DNA from: Ctenosaura bakeri
Lineage: Eukaryota; Chordata; Lepidosauria; Squamata; Iguanidae
Direction of reading: 5' to 3'
DNA length: 64,000 nucleotides
Assembly (NCBI GenBank): GCA_948474755.1
Contig: CAOLHI010001474.1
Coordinates: forward strand, 186,001 to 250,000
The position numbers were made by a program, and so were the translations under genes. The notes below the pieces were generated by a model. The model was not told where the DNA came from, ran no database searches, and saw only the letters and a program-made list of their open reading frames with translations. The number at the start of each line of letters is the position of its first letter. Position 1 is the first letter of the stretch. Of this stretch, positions 1 through 11,000 are shown piece after piece.

Positions 1-212
1 GGAAGAACTTCCTGACAGTCAGGGCTGTCCGGCAGTGGAATGTGCTGCCTCGGAGTGTAGTGGAGGCTCCTTCCTTGGAGGTTTTTAAGCAGAGGCTTGA
101 TGGCCATCTGTCGGGAGTGCTTTGAGGGTGTTCCTGCATGGCAGGGGGTTGGACTGGATGGCCCGTGTGGTCTCTTCCAACTCTACATTTCTATGATTCT
201 GTGATTCTATTC
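1..212 (+). mobile_element. CR1 LINE, 3' end (cut by window edge)
   Basis: The sequence matches the C-terminal ORF2 and short 3' UTR of the better preserved CR1 copy at 49.6-50.3 kb almost base for base, including the CTTCCTGACAGTCAGG stretch and the terminal TCTATGATTCT-type tail. It is a 5'-truncated copy whose upstream part lies outside the window. Non-coding remnant. Confidence 0.9.
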
Positions 213-565
213 TCCCACTATTCCAATTTGGCAGGGACAGCCCTGACTAATCCTCTGTTGTTCCTCTTTTTCTGCCGCTTTTAAAATGCCCTGGTTTCTC
301 TCTCCTCTTCCCATTTCTCCCCGCCTTTATCCTCAGCCACTTCAACTGCTGCAGACTGAGCACAAAGTAGTTGGCACTCAGTTGACCCAGTGGTGGGGGT
401 AGGGGTGGAGAGGACAGGTGGAGGCTTAGACAAAAGCAAACTGCTGCAGCCTCTCCTGGTTTGTGTATTCTTCCTAGTTAAAAACTTCTGCCCCCTTGAC
501 CACACTGTGATGTTGCTTGGCTGTGCAGTTCCCAGTTTTCAACTGTGAAATATTGGAGGGTATGA
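213..565 (-). repeat. R-family dispersed repeat (CCCTCCAA-ended)
   Basis: This block is recognisable, in either orientation, around the provirus (17.4 and 26.3 kb), at 29.4 kb, at 31.1 kb and at 58.9 kb. Shared landmarks are the GACAGGGACAG, TTTTAAAAT and CAAAAGCAAACT segments. The far end here reads ATTGGAGGGTATG; its complement, CATACCCTCCAAT, resembles the ends of other copies, which suggests terminal inverted repeats and hence a non-autonomous DNA transposon. The family is not named. Confidence 0.6.
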
Positions 566-669
566 GGTGAGCAGGCAGCAATTGGCTGTGTTTCTGCAGC
601 TGGACACAGGAAGATAACAGCCCCCTCCTGGCCCTCTGGAAGTCTCAGGTCTGAGAGGATGTCTATTTC

Positions 670-800
670 CTCCTGTGATTGAGGCCTTTTCCTTACTAGA
701 TTGTTACAGCACTATTATTCCACTTTCAACATCCTATGGAATCCTGGGGTTTGCAGTTTACCGAGGGGCCTTTGACTGCAGGAACTCAGCTAGCTGCTGC
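670..800 (+). mobile_element. Half copy of the palindromic 'PAL' MITE
   Basis: The stretch with TTATTCCACTTTCAACATCC and TGGAATCCTGGGGTTTGCAG is the left arm of the palindromic element seen complete at 1,548 and 30,831. The right arm is missing here. The rest of 566-1096 shows no recognisable gene. Confidence 0.65.
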
Positions 801-1096
801 CTGTCCACCGCCCAATCCTCCCCTGGCTATTGTGGTCCTCCCTTGCCCATTGTGCGCACTAAGCAGCCCACCAATACATACTCTTCCTGGTACAGGAAGA
901 GCACTGCTGGGATGGAGGAACCGAATACCTCCATCCACACTGATTAGGAAAAGCGCGAGCACAGTTATGCATATGTAGTCAACAGGTTTCTAGCCTTAAA
1001 TATTTTGTAAAATAAACTCTACCTTCTCCCTAAACATCATGTTCACTTGGCATGTCTCATTTGTCATTTGACACATGAAAATCTTGAACTCAGCAT

Positions 1097-1526
1097 GGCC
1101 CTTTTCACATGTGACTTTGAACACGAAATGGCCATGGGAGCGATGTGGAATCATGAGGATGTTCTGCACGATGTCCTCACAATTGCGCTTCGCTCCCTTA
1201 GTGGTCCTGCAGCAGTCACGCAGTATATAATTTTCAGCTCTTTGCCAAAAATGATGTGCGATTGCACATTCCTCCCATATCCCTCCTGCACTTACCTGGC
1301 ATGCGGAACGTCAGGAAGTGCAATGGCCATGCTTCCTCCCTCAGCGCAACCTGGGAAAGTACCTGGCTGCACTACGGAAGGAAGGGGCAGAGCTATCGCG
1401 CTTACTTCCATCCAGCACGGAGCTGGTGCAGAAAGAAGCGCAGGGGACACAATTCCTTTCTGGAGGAGGCTTTTTGTGCGATCCCTGCACAATGCCGGCA
1501 GCACCAGGTAAGGTGCAAAAAGGGCC
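1097..1526. mobile_element. MITE-H copy 1 (GGCCCTTTTC TIRs)
   Basis: It starts GGCCCTTTTCACATGTG and ends GGTGCAAAAAGGGCC, the inverted ends shared by a family of about eight copies in this window. The 3-bp target duplication is imperfect here (CAT before; CAT overlapping the last base after). The inside is CpG-rich. The open frames across it are translations of repeat DNA with no protein family resemblance. Confidence 0.75.
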
Positions 1527-1547
1527 ATAGAAAATACTAATTACATA

Positions 1548-1748
1548 GGGCCTTTCCACACTACACTGTTATAGTGCTATTATTGCACTTTCAACCTCCT
1601 GTGGCATCCTGGGGTTTTCAGTTTAGTGAGGGGCATTTAGAATTCTCAGTCAGAGGGCTCTTTGCCTTAGTAAACTACAAACCCCAGAATTCTACAGGAT
1701 GTTGAAAGTGGAATAATAGCACTGTAATGGTGTAGTACAGAAAGGTCC
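1548..1748. mobile_element. PAL MITE, complete (about 200 bp palindrome)
   Basis: Left arm GGGCCTTTCCACACTAC and right arm GTAGTACAGAAAGGTCC are inverted repeats; the whole element is close to a single hairpin, with a short unpaired middle. It is preceded by ATA and followed by ATC, consistent with a decayed 3-bp target duplication (the copy at 30,831 has a perfect ATA/ATA). Confidence 0.8.
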
Positions 1749-2617
1749 ATCCTGGCTTTTTTTTTTTTTATTCATTCTTTCTTCTGTCACAATGCCTATA
1801 ATAAGGACAGATTGGCTTTATTTTGGTATAAACTGTACAGCCAGACAAACTGAGGCCTTTTGATTTCAGCTAGCATGTGAGATTTGGATCCTTGTCATCT
1901 TGTTTCTAAGCATATGAAACAATCACAATATTCAAAGACATTACCTCTCTGTGTATCAGTGTGCACATTGACCCTGTCAGCCATACTTTCTCCTACAGAT
2001 TTATACTTATTTACTTCTTCAGTTTATTGTGATGTGTCTGACTCCTGTTAGGTGCCCAGTTTCAGACCAGCAGGTTAATTAAGAGTTCAAATTGTGCTGG
2101 ATTGCAACCCACTGTTTCAGACATGCTTATAACATTTAGTTTTAGCTTGTGGAAAACCCATTAAGACCCAACTGAATTTTTTATATTCTGTCTCTCTCTC
2201 TCATCCTCCCTCCTCCCTTCCCTCTAGTTTAAGTCTTTGGCATTTTAGCTATATTCTTCCAGTCTTTTTAAAGCTACAAAAGTATTAATTCCATCTGACC
2301 CTGCCTGTTTTTCTTCTCTGCTCCCCACAGTCCTAATTTCCTGTATTCTCTAAAATAACAGGCACCATGGCAACACACACACACACACATAATCTTGGTA
2401 AGACTTTTTTATTTATTGAAATGTTTCTATCCCAAGCCCTATCTAAGGACCTCAGAGTGGTGCACAATGAAATCAGTGTACAGAGTTTAGAAGAATTTAA
2501 ACCAATTTTAAACTATGTACCTTCCTTTTAAAAAGACCTCTGTGCCAGCAGTTGGGAGGGAGAATTTAGAAGAGAAGATCAGATTGGGAGTAATTTTTGA
2601 GCTCTTCTTCTCATGCA
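1749..2617. other. Stretch without a gene
   Basis: Nothing coding is seen. It holds a poly-T run near 1,759, a short AC microsatellite near 2,372-2,389 and, at about 2,400-2,480, what looks like the reversed 3' tail of a SINE (TTTATTTATTGAAATG followed by a CCTCAGAGTGGTGCACAATG-like end). Confidence 0.5.
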
Positions 2618-2995
2618 CAGAGGCAGAGTAGTATAGTGGTTTGAGTGTTGGGCTAAGGCTCCAGAATATTTCATGTAGTCTAGTTAATAGTAAAACTCAA
2701 GCAAGAGTTAGATAATACAAACCGAGGAATGCCATTTAAACAAGTCTGCATTCAACTCCTAACAGTCTCTTTCTCTTGAGCTCAGTAGTCTCTCTTCGTA
2801 TGTGCTGAGTTACTTCTGGGCAGCTGTTACCTGTGTTTTCCCTTTGTGTCACTAAGTTTTTCTTCCTGCCTGCTGCCTTAACCTTCCTACTTAGCTCCAC
2901 ATACACAGCAGACTGGGGTCTGAATCATTGCTCAGCTATGGAAATAAATCTTGCTGAGAAAACCCTATGACAGGGTCTCTATAAAGGATTTTTTT
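2618..2995 (+). repeat. MIR-like tRNA SINE, split copy
   Basis: The head (AGTATAGTGGTTTGAGTGTT) and the tail (CTGAGAAAACCCTATGACAG) match the head and tail of the intact copy that follows at 3,000. They are separated by about 260 bp of unrelated DNA, which is either an insertion or a diverged body. Confidence 0.6.
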
Positions 2996-2999
2996 TTTG

Positions 3000-3220
3000 A
3001 GAGTCAGCATAGTGTAGTGGTTTGAAAGTTGGACTAAGACATCTGGAAACCAGGGTTTGCATCCTCAATCAGCTATGGAGACCTACTGTGTGACCCTGGG
3101 CAAGTCACACTCTCTCAGCCATAAGACAATGGCAAACTTCCTCTGAGGAAATCGTACTGAGAAAAACCTATAATAAGGTCACTATAAGTCAGAGCCAGCT
3201 TGCAGGCACAGAAATGAAAA
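3000..3220 (+). repeat. MIR-like tRNA-derived SINE
   Basis: A tRNA-like head (AGTGTAGTGGTTTGAAAGTT) is followed by the core-like TGTGTGACCCTGGGCAAGTC and a tail with TCACTATAAGTCAGAGCC. This head-core-tail order is that of vertebrate CORE/MIR-like SINEs. A further core fragment lies at about 3,667-3,770. Confidence 0.8.
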
Positions 3221-3529
3221 CATGTGCACAATGGACTAGTCTCAATCAGACCCCTGGATGCTTGTTTGATTGCTTAAAAGATACTAAGTTTATGATCCTT
3301 GTTGTGCATTCAGTGTAGCAGTGTTAGACTTGATAATGATAGGAAACCACAAAGTTTGACACTGGAAGAGATGACAGGCTGAAATGGCTCTTTCTGTCTG
3401 AAATGGGATTGTTCCCTGTGTTGTTTTCCAGTTTGCCTGGAACTGTAGCCCACTGGGGCAAAAAGCATCGGAAGGAAGAGAAATAAAATGGATTGAAACA
3501 TGTCATCTCAAACTTTAATGCCTTTTTTG

Positions 3530-4296
3530 TAGGGATGGGACAAATCCAGAATTTTCCGAATCCAGATCCAAATCCCTGGAAGGTTCTGGGAATCCACAAA
3601 TTTCACAAATCTCGAATCTTTTGAATCCTTTTTTTAAAAAGGGTTTTAAAAGCAAAGGAAAGAAGGATAATCTTGGGCAAGACACACTCTCTCAGCCTTA
3701 GCAAAAGCCTAGGCAAAGGCAAACCTCCCTCTGAAGAAATGTGGCCAGGACAATTGTCCTAGTTTTGCCTCAGGATCTCCCCAGATTGAAAATGACATGA
3801 AGGCCCTTCCTACACAGGCAGAAAAATGTGGATTAATCTCTGTGGAAGACGCAAACATGAAAGACACCTAAGCCTCGCACTCAAGGCTTGGCCAGCCTGA
3901 CACCTCTGTGTTCAGGTCTGAACAGCCAGGGAGATCTCTGGGTCAAGCCAGGACCAGGACAAACAGGTCTGCCCCAGTTCTCCCTTCCTGAGAATGCAGT
4001 CCCTTCCACACTCTTGTCCCCCTTGGCTTCCTCCTTCCAGGGTTATCTCCCTTTACTGCTTTCCTTAAATCTGCCCCTCTCCAGATATAAGGACCAGCAA
4101 TGGTTTATCTTTTCAAAGACTGTGGTACCGTTGGAACTCTGGTAAAGATGGTACTATTGGTAGCATATATACTCCAGGATGCAGGATAAGACTCTGTGAG
4201 ACTGTGATAAGGAAAACAGAAAGGCAAACGTTTATTGTAACACTGTTGCTTAAATTTGTTTTGTATCTAAATGTTTACAAAACAGCACACCCGTCT

Positions 4297-4328
<32 letters not shown>

Positions 4329-5113
4329 TCAGTTCATTCACTATCTCTCGTACACCCTATTTCTCAGTTCTCCCTCCCACAGAGTTCTCCAACCTCCCCC
4401 AAACTCTAAACTTCTCAACTCCCTCAATCGACTCCCCAATCAGTTAAAATCCATTATTCCTGTCTCTCCCCTGGGCTATCCAAGGTTCCATTTCAACAGC
4501 CAGTCAGTTTAAACACTCTCAGTTGCCAAGGAGGCTCTGTTGTCAAGCCCCCCCTCCCATCAGGTTCATCACAATCCCACATTTTCCTGCCTGTGTAAAC
4601 AGGCCATATACTAGAGTACAGAGATAATCCCGGTCAAAACTGGATTTTCTTTGCATAGCTCCTTATGGCCTCTTGGGATTTGTAGTTTGATGATGCGCCA
4701 GCACACTTTGGCAGAGAAGGCTGTGACACCTTGAAAAACTAGAAACCCCAGAATTGTGTCTGAAAGAGCTTTGCAGGGGAGCTATGCAAAGGAATCTTTC
4801 AGCTGTCCTTGAAATCTCAAGAAGACTGACCCTTCCAGTCAAGTGCTGAACTCAAATGTTCAATTTAAATCTTATAATACAACCCCAGATGTAATTTCTG
4901 CAATTGTTAGCAAAGGCCATTATTACTCCAAGGAAAAACTGACCTACTTGCCATCTCCTTTTGTGTGTCTGGTCTCCCAGGTCTTCAGGCATCCTGGTCT
5001 CCAACAAACTATATAGTGGGTGGATTCGAAAGATTTAGTTTGCCTATTTTGGCACAGGGATTTGGATTTGTGAATCTCGAATCCTTACCCAGGATTCGGT
5101 TGGCCCATCCCTA
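3530..5113. mobile_element. hAT-type non-autonomous DNA transposon
   Basis: The element begins TAGGGATGGG and ends CCCATCCCTA. It is flanked by a perfect 8-bp duplication, CTTTTTTG, at 3,522-3,529 and 5,114-5,121. The TIR sequence and 8-bp duplication are diagnostic of the hAT superfamily. Subterminal GAATCC/GGATTC motifs recur at both ends. No transposase frame is visible, so it is non-autonomous. A CT/CA microsatellite at about 4,299-4,330 lies inside. Confidence 0.9.
3801..4607. mobile_element. Probable TIR element nested in the hAT copy
   Basis: GGCCCTTCCTACACAGGCAG near 3,802 faces CCTGCCTGTGTAAACAGGCC near 4,587 as an inverted repeat, inside the hAT element. No clean target duplication is seen, so the boundaries are tentative. 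Confidence 0.5.
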
Positions 5114-5121
5114 CTTTTTTG

Positions 5122-5728
5122 CTATATTTAGAGGAAGACAATTTTCTGGACATTGGGAAGGGCAAAATTTGCTGTTTTTCTTGCCCTTCTCAGTTCAGAA
5201 GGAGAGGATCCAAAGCTCATTTAGGAGGCCCTGATGTGGATCAGCTTGAGGGGGCAGGGCTGTCCATCACACCTCTCTCTCTCTCTCTCCCCGCCCCTTC
5301 TGCTTGGAGAGCTGGGCCCTGGTGAGCAGGCAGAGCTGTGGCTGCAACATTGGACTCCACTAGGGTGGGCAACATGATGGTACCTGCAATAGACAGTCTG
5401 ATCACTGCGGTGGTGAACAGAAATAGGGGATGGTGGTCTCTTTCTCTCCCTTGCCAAGACACCATAGCAATGCATGCCCACCACCCCAGCATGTTCTCCT
5501 CTTCTTTTCCACTGCATGGCATTTGGGAAGCCAGTGCTACTGGCAATGCACTCTCCTTCCCACCCAAATTCTTAAGGAACAATGTGACTGGTAAGAGAGA
5601 GGGGGCAAGGGATGGAAAGGGTGCAGGGTGTGTGTGTGTGTTTGGGGATGTTCTCTCCTCACATGCGGTGTTTCACCACAAATTTATTATTTTTGCCCTG
5701 TACCACTTATTCAGTTGGGAGGTGACAC
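5122..5728. other. Stretch without a recognised gene
   Basis: A CT-rich run lies at about 5,272-5,290 and a short TG run near 5,628-5,640. A frame of 144 codons (5,338-5,772) is open but has no recognisable domain and runs into the LTR, so I do not call it a gene. Confidence 0.4.
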
Positions 5729-5732
5729 CAAC

Positions 5733-6682
5733 TGTTACAGCTCCACGCGCCCCCTATATAGATATGGTTTAATTGGCAAATATTTATTTGGCAAGCTACA
5801 TTAATTGGCATCAATATAAAATGGATCCTGATGTGACTGGAAGGTCAAACTGGACAAAGGAAAATTACTGACTGTAAATGTGTGATTGCAAGGAAGGTCA
5901 GCCCACCCACCCCCTGCAATTGCAGCCAGAGTCACTGTCAGGCAGATTACAAGGTAACCTTGGAGTTAATAGGCTATGCAAAAGCTGAACATCTCTGATG
6001 GAGAACAATAGCAAAACCAATGCTCCCACTAAACAGTGATTGTCTTAACTGTTATCTCATGCCTGAATGTTGCCTTGCATGGTCCTAAACCTCTCCTCAA
6101 GTACAGGGCTATTACAACAGTGATGATCACTTTGTCACCTAAGCATTGTGATCATTAAAACCATTGAGACCCTATTGTCTGTGTTGCAACTCCCATTGTC
6201 CACTCTGCTGGGAGAGCCATTCACAGCAATAACCATAGGGTAGATTTTGAGTACTTTCTCCCCTTCCTGAATGATACACTGTCGCTTTGATTCCTGAACA
6301 AGAACTGTCCTCAGGTGCCTACCTAAGCCACATCAGTTTTTCCTCACTGGTCTCTGGACCAGTAATTATTGCCCAAATTCCTAAAAGTCCTCTATCCACA
6401 CCCTTCCTCCCTTTATCCCTGAGTTCATTCTGTGTGAGCATGTAAGTGTCTGAACCTTTTGCACGTGTGACTGAATCTTTAATAAAACACATTTTTATTT
6501 ATTTTTGAATCTCTTGCTAGTTCATTTCCTGCGAAGACCCCCTAAACATTGATAGAGAAAATCTTGTTAAGTTACTCCCCTCTTGCAGGCCTCCTAATTT
6601 TGAGCTAATTAATTCCCCATTTTTGAATGGAGGTACTGGCATCACTGGTGGGCCCTTGTGACACCCACATCTTGGGGTAACA
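5733..6682 (+). mobile_element. Solo LTR (about 950 bp)
   Basis: The element starts TGTTACAGC and ends GGGGTAACA, with a perfect 4-bp duplication CAAC at 5,729-5,732 and 6,683-6,686. An AATAAA signal lies near 6,480, at the place expected for an LTR poly(A) site. It belongs to the same family as the reversed LTR at 39,741-41,527. The empty-site sequence (ACACCAAC joined to CCTAGTG) has a counterpart at about 58,066-58,090 (ACACCAACCCTGGTG), supporting the boundaries. Confidence 0.85.
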
Positions 6683-7112
6683 CAACCCTAGTGTGCCTCT
6701 GCCGCCACCTCACCTTTGCCTACTTATTCCCTAGTACCACCGGATGAGGTTGCTCTACTCATCTGCAAGGCAACTGGTGTCCATATGTACCTAAATGGTT
6801 AATAAAGGACAACTCCGTGCCTTCCCCCAGGCTGTAAGCATTTCCCTGTAAAGGAAAGGGAGAGCATCACATTCATTGCATTCTCCAAGGGGTATGTATG
6901 ATCCCCAAAAGGTTGAGAACCACAGAGTTAAAGCAAGAAGTCAAAATCTCAATTTAAAAAGTTCAAAAATTTTGTCAAATTTCAAATGTGTGCAAATTTT
7001 TGCTGCAAAGCTTACTATATCAATACCAAAATGTCCCTATTCCTTCCACTGGATCAGGGCTGGAGTGCTAATGGGTCTGTTTTTTTTTTTTCCTTCTTTC
7101 AACATTATACAG

Positions 7113-7190
7113 GTGCAAGGAGATGGAGATGTCTTTCATATAAAACTGTATCTTTAATTGTGATCCTTGTCCTCTTCATTATTATACTGG
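7113..7190 (+). CDS. C-type-lectin-like gene, transmembrane exon
   Basis: A polypyrimidine run and TACAG precede the exon, and CTGG|GTAAGT follows it. The reading frame gives a basic stretch (ARRWRC) then about 16 hydrophobic residues and no stop. Basic residues before the hydrophobic segment suit a type II (N-in) orientation. The exon starts and ends in phase 1. Confidence 0.75.
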
Positions 7191-8017
7191 GTAAGTAGAC
7201 CAAATTTTAATGCTGTTGCTCTTGCAATTTAGCCTTCAGTTTAGACATTGTGTTTCTGTAATTCTTTGTCCTTTGGACCAACCACCTGTTTGATCCAAAA
7301 CTAGTTTTGCGTTTTTGCAATGCCAAACAATCCTTTCTGAAACTCCAGCTTCTCTGATGACAAAGATCCATGGAAGAAGGGCTTCAGCTAAGCTGCCACC
7401 AGTTTTCTTTACAGTAGAGCAAAGGGCCCTTGTCCTGCAATCACAGCATGAATGAAAGTATTTTGGTCAGTAGCTCCTTCTTACGTGTGAGATAGGAAAC
7501 CAAGAGTGGCCCAGGGAAGGCTTCTTACAGGAAAATGAATTATACAAAATTGTAAATATGTGGATTTGCTTTTCATCTGCCCCCCCACTTGTAGAATCAA
7601 GTAAGTGTATGTGTGTGTATGCGTGCGTGTGTGTGTGTGAGAGAGTTAAAATTGTTTCCCCCAGGGCCCTGGGACTTCCTTCCCAGACAGATGGGACTGC
7701 CATCTTCCCTACTCTCTTTCCACAAACAGGTGAAGAGCTTTCTGTTTCGACAGACCTTTGACGACTGATTGTTTAGGTGGGACGGGCCTTGTACAATGTC
7801 CTGGATTTTCTGTTTTCTACTTTTGTTGTGTTGTTGCAGTTTTCTGGTTTACATTTTCCATTGAAGTGTGTGTGTGTGTGTGTGTACATACATACATAGA
7901 TGAATTTTTAATTTGGTATTCTGTGAATTTTTAACTGTTTTTTAATCTGTTGTAAGCCACTTCGAGTCCTGAACTGGGAAAAAGGTGGGATGATGATGGT
8001 GGTGGTGGTGGTGGTGG

Positions 8018-8048
<31 letters not shown>

Positions 8049-11000
8049 AGCATCTACTTTCCATCTACTTAACCAGGAGATTACAGCATGTTGCGTGAAG
8101 CTGTCTTTATTCTTTTCAAATCTGAGGTTTCTCTGGCTCACTGACAGGAGAGGTGTTGTGATTCTGCTTCAGCCTGATGGCCTCAATTTGGCTTCTGCCT
8201 CTCATATGCTGGGGCTGGTGGATAAGGCACTAACACCTGGAATCCTTCTCAGTTCTAGGAATATTGTATTGGCAGTCACGTTGTCCTGCATATTGTCCAC
8301 CTGACTGGATTGGACACAATGGAAACTGTTACTACTTTTCAAAAGAAGAAAAGAACTGGACCACCAGTCAAGGATTTTGCACCTCACATGGAGCCTTCCT
8401 GGCTAATATTGAACCTGAGGAAGAGGTGAGACCTGTCGCAAACCTACTCATTCTTGACAATCTTTTTTTGCTATGTTATATTGTGGCTTTATTAATGACA
8501 CCTGGTGCTTAAGCAGGATGAAAAGCTGAAGAGTTTCCATTGGACTATCTTAGATGCAGCCATATAAAAGGACTGTTAGAATACCATCTGCATATATCTA
8601 ACACTTTAAAATATTGAGAAATGATATTTATTTTACCCGTTTCTTCAGTGGCTATTCTGCATACCTAACAACAGATATGCTGTGATGGTCAAAGCTGATA
8701 GAGAGTTTAGGAAGGTCACAGTTCTATTCATTCAGTAGTGTGAATGTTTGGAATGGATTTATATGCATCCTTGTGATAGTCACACTTGAGGCATTATTGG
8801 CTAATGAACAGAACAGGTGAACAGTTTTAACATTCTTCTGTTCTTTATAGGATTTTATCACCCGTCAAAGAGGGAAAGATATTTATTGGATTGGCCTCAG
8901 GAGAGACCGAGGTCAGTCTTGGAAATGGACAAACGGAAAAAAATTCACGTGAGTCTTCCTTTTCTTTTAATGTTCAGTAACTGAACTATTAAACTTCCAG
9001 CATGGGTCCTCTTTACCTTTTATTCTTTAGGAGTGGGACTTCAGAATGAAAGTGTCCCAGGAATTCACAGTTTATGGCAGAAAGAGCCAATTAACTATCT
9101 CTTGACTGGAACACATTTCCTGAAACATCTTTATCTGGGCCTGACAGTTCCATCAAATTTTAATTCAGGTGTGGCACAAAGATATTACACTACTAGCGTA
9201 TACACCCGGCTTTGCCAAGGATTTTATTTTCTCCTAGGTAATACCTGTTATTTTATTTTTATTTATTTATTTGTATCCCGCCTCTCCATATGGATCGAGG
9301 CGGCGAACAACTTACAAATAGCATGTATTTCGAAACATTTCTATACATGCCCCCAACAAGCTGGGTACTCATTTTACCGACCTGCGAAAGGATGGAAGGC
9401 TGAGTCAACCTTGGAGCCCAGCAGGATCGAACTCACAACCTTGTGGCTTGCAGTGCTGGCATTTAACCACTGCGCCACCAGGGCTCCTTCCTTCCTTTCT
9501 GTTAGAAAGATTTGAGATCCTATGTCTCTAATTCCCCAAACTGTCTTATCTGATACCTGTAACTTTTTCCTCATATTCCCCAATCCAATCTGTATTCAGA
9601 GTTATTAACATGCAGAGGTTGGTTTCCTGAGGGAATACATTGCCCTCCTCCTTGTTGTTAGGCCTCATCTCCATAGCAACCAGCCTATTGAGAGCTCTGT
9701 TCTAAAAGCCCCTCCCTGGACTGCAAACCCCAGGATTCCATAGAATGTTCTTAGGCAGTCAATCGTATGAGGTCATTGCCTGACACCGCCAGTCATATGA
9801 AGTTTTTGCCTGCAGCCAATCATATGAGCTCTTTGCCTGACATAGGCAAACACACAAATTTTGACTTTTATATATTAGATGGGTAAAATTCTGTTGGGAA
9901 CTGGCATAACATAACACTCCACTGGTGTAACTCCACAAGATTATGGAAAGATCCAGGATGGCCCAACTTGTGTGTGGAGGGCAGCTGTGCCCAGGCATCA
10001 TTTCAGGAGTGCCACAGGCTGATATGCCACCTTCTGATTGCATAGGAAGGTCTCTATGACCTCCTTACACAAATCCATACATTAGTACTTGGTGCTGCAG
10101 AGCTTAATTCTCTCTTTCTTCCCTTTCCCTTTGTGTGTCCTGCCATATTTATATTGTAAACCTGAGAGGCTGTGAAATTAACCGTTTCTAAGCCACCCGG
10201 GAAGATTTTGGATGAAAAGGTGGTATGTAAATACAGTACCCCCTCCACATTTGCAAGGGTTAAGGGCATAGAACCCCTGCAAAAATGGAAACATTGCAAA
10301 TAACACACCTTCCCGCGATCCCTCTCCAGAACTCCCCCATTCCATTCTTTTGCCTTTGACCCTGGCGTGGAGGGAGGAGTTAAAAGACAACCTAAAGGGC
10401 TTACCGGTACTTTCCCCTCAAAGGAAGAAAAGCACAGTTCTTCCCTCCTAGTGACTTCCAGCAGCCATCTTGAAAAGGAAGAGTAGGAGCAAAGAGAGCA
10501 TCTGACCAACCAGCAGCCATTACACAGCAGGAAAGTGCAACCACATGGGAGAGAGGACATGCCTCCAGCAATGGGAGGGAGGCTTTGCTCACCCCAAAAG
10601 GAAGAAAGGGCCATTTTAAAGGGAAGCCTCACAAGCCTGGGATGAGGAATGCAAGGGAATGGCAAGAGGAAAATGCGGGGGAGGCAAGCGTGGGTCTCAC
10701 CAATAATCAAATTCATGAAAGTCAAACCTGTGAATGTGGAGGGAGGACTGTATTGTAAACAAGCAAGCAAGCAAACAAACAGGGAAACTGGCAGGTTGTA
10801 CTAGAGCAAGTTCCCAATAGAATTCCAGACATAGCCCCTCTTGCAGTTGAGCCCTGGGAAAGCAGGTGTTCATAGGATCCATGTGCATTGCTGCAGGAGC
10901 AGAAGGAGCAATGGTTGCATTGCTGCAGGAGCAGTGATTGGAATACGTCACAGCATATACTGGCTCAATGGTTTATCAGCGATTTTGAAAAGGTCTTTGT

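Noticed and set aside
5338..5772. 144-codon frame that might be the missing first lectin exon
   Set aside because: It has no suitable phase-1 donor with a type II cytoplasmic-tail look and runs into the solo LTR.
7594..7602. Possible micro-exon GTAG|AATCA|GTAAGT in the lectin's second intron
   Set aside because: It would be only about five bases long and would break the phase; more likely a chance splice-like motif.
7990..8304. Frame with poly-Val/Met then coding-like sequence overlapping the lectin exon
   Set aside because: The start is the translated GGT/GAT microsatellite; the reading frame is not that of the CTLD.
9757..9848. CRISPR-like array
   Set aside because: Three diverged units without unique spacers in a vertebrate genome; an ordinary minisatellite.
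10054..10770. Minus-strand frame of 238 codons
   Set aside because: It spans a mariner-like MITE and its flank; no domain or codon pattern suggests a protein.
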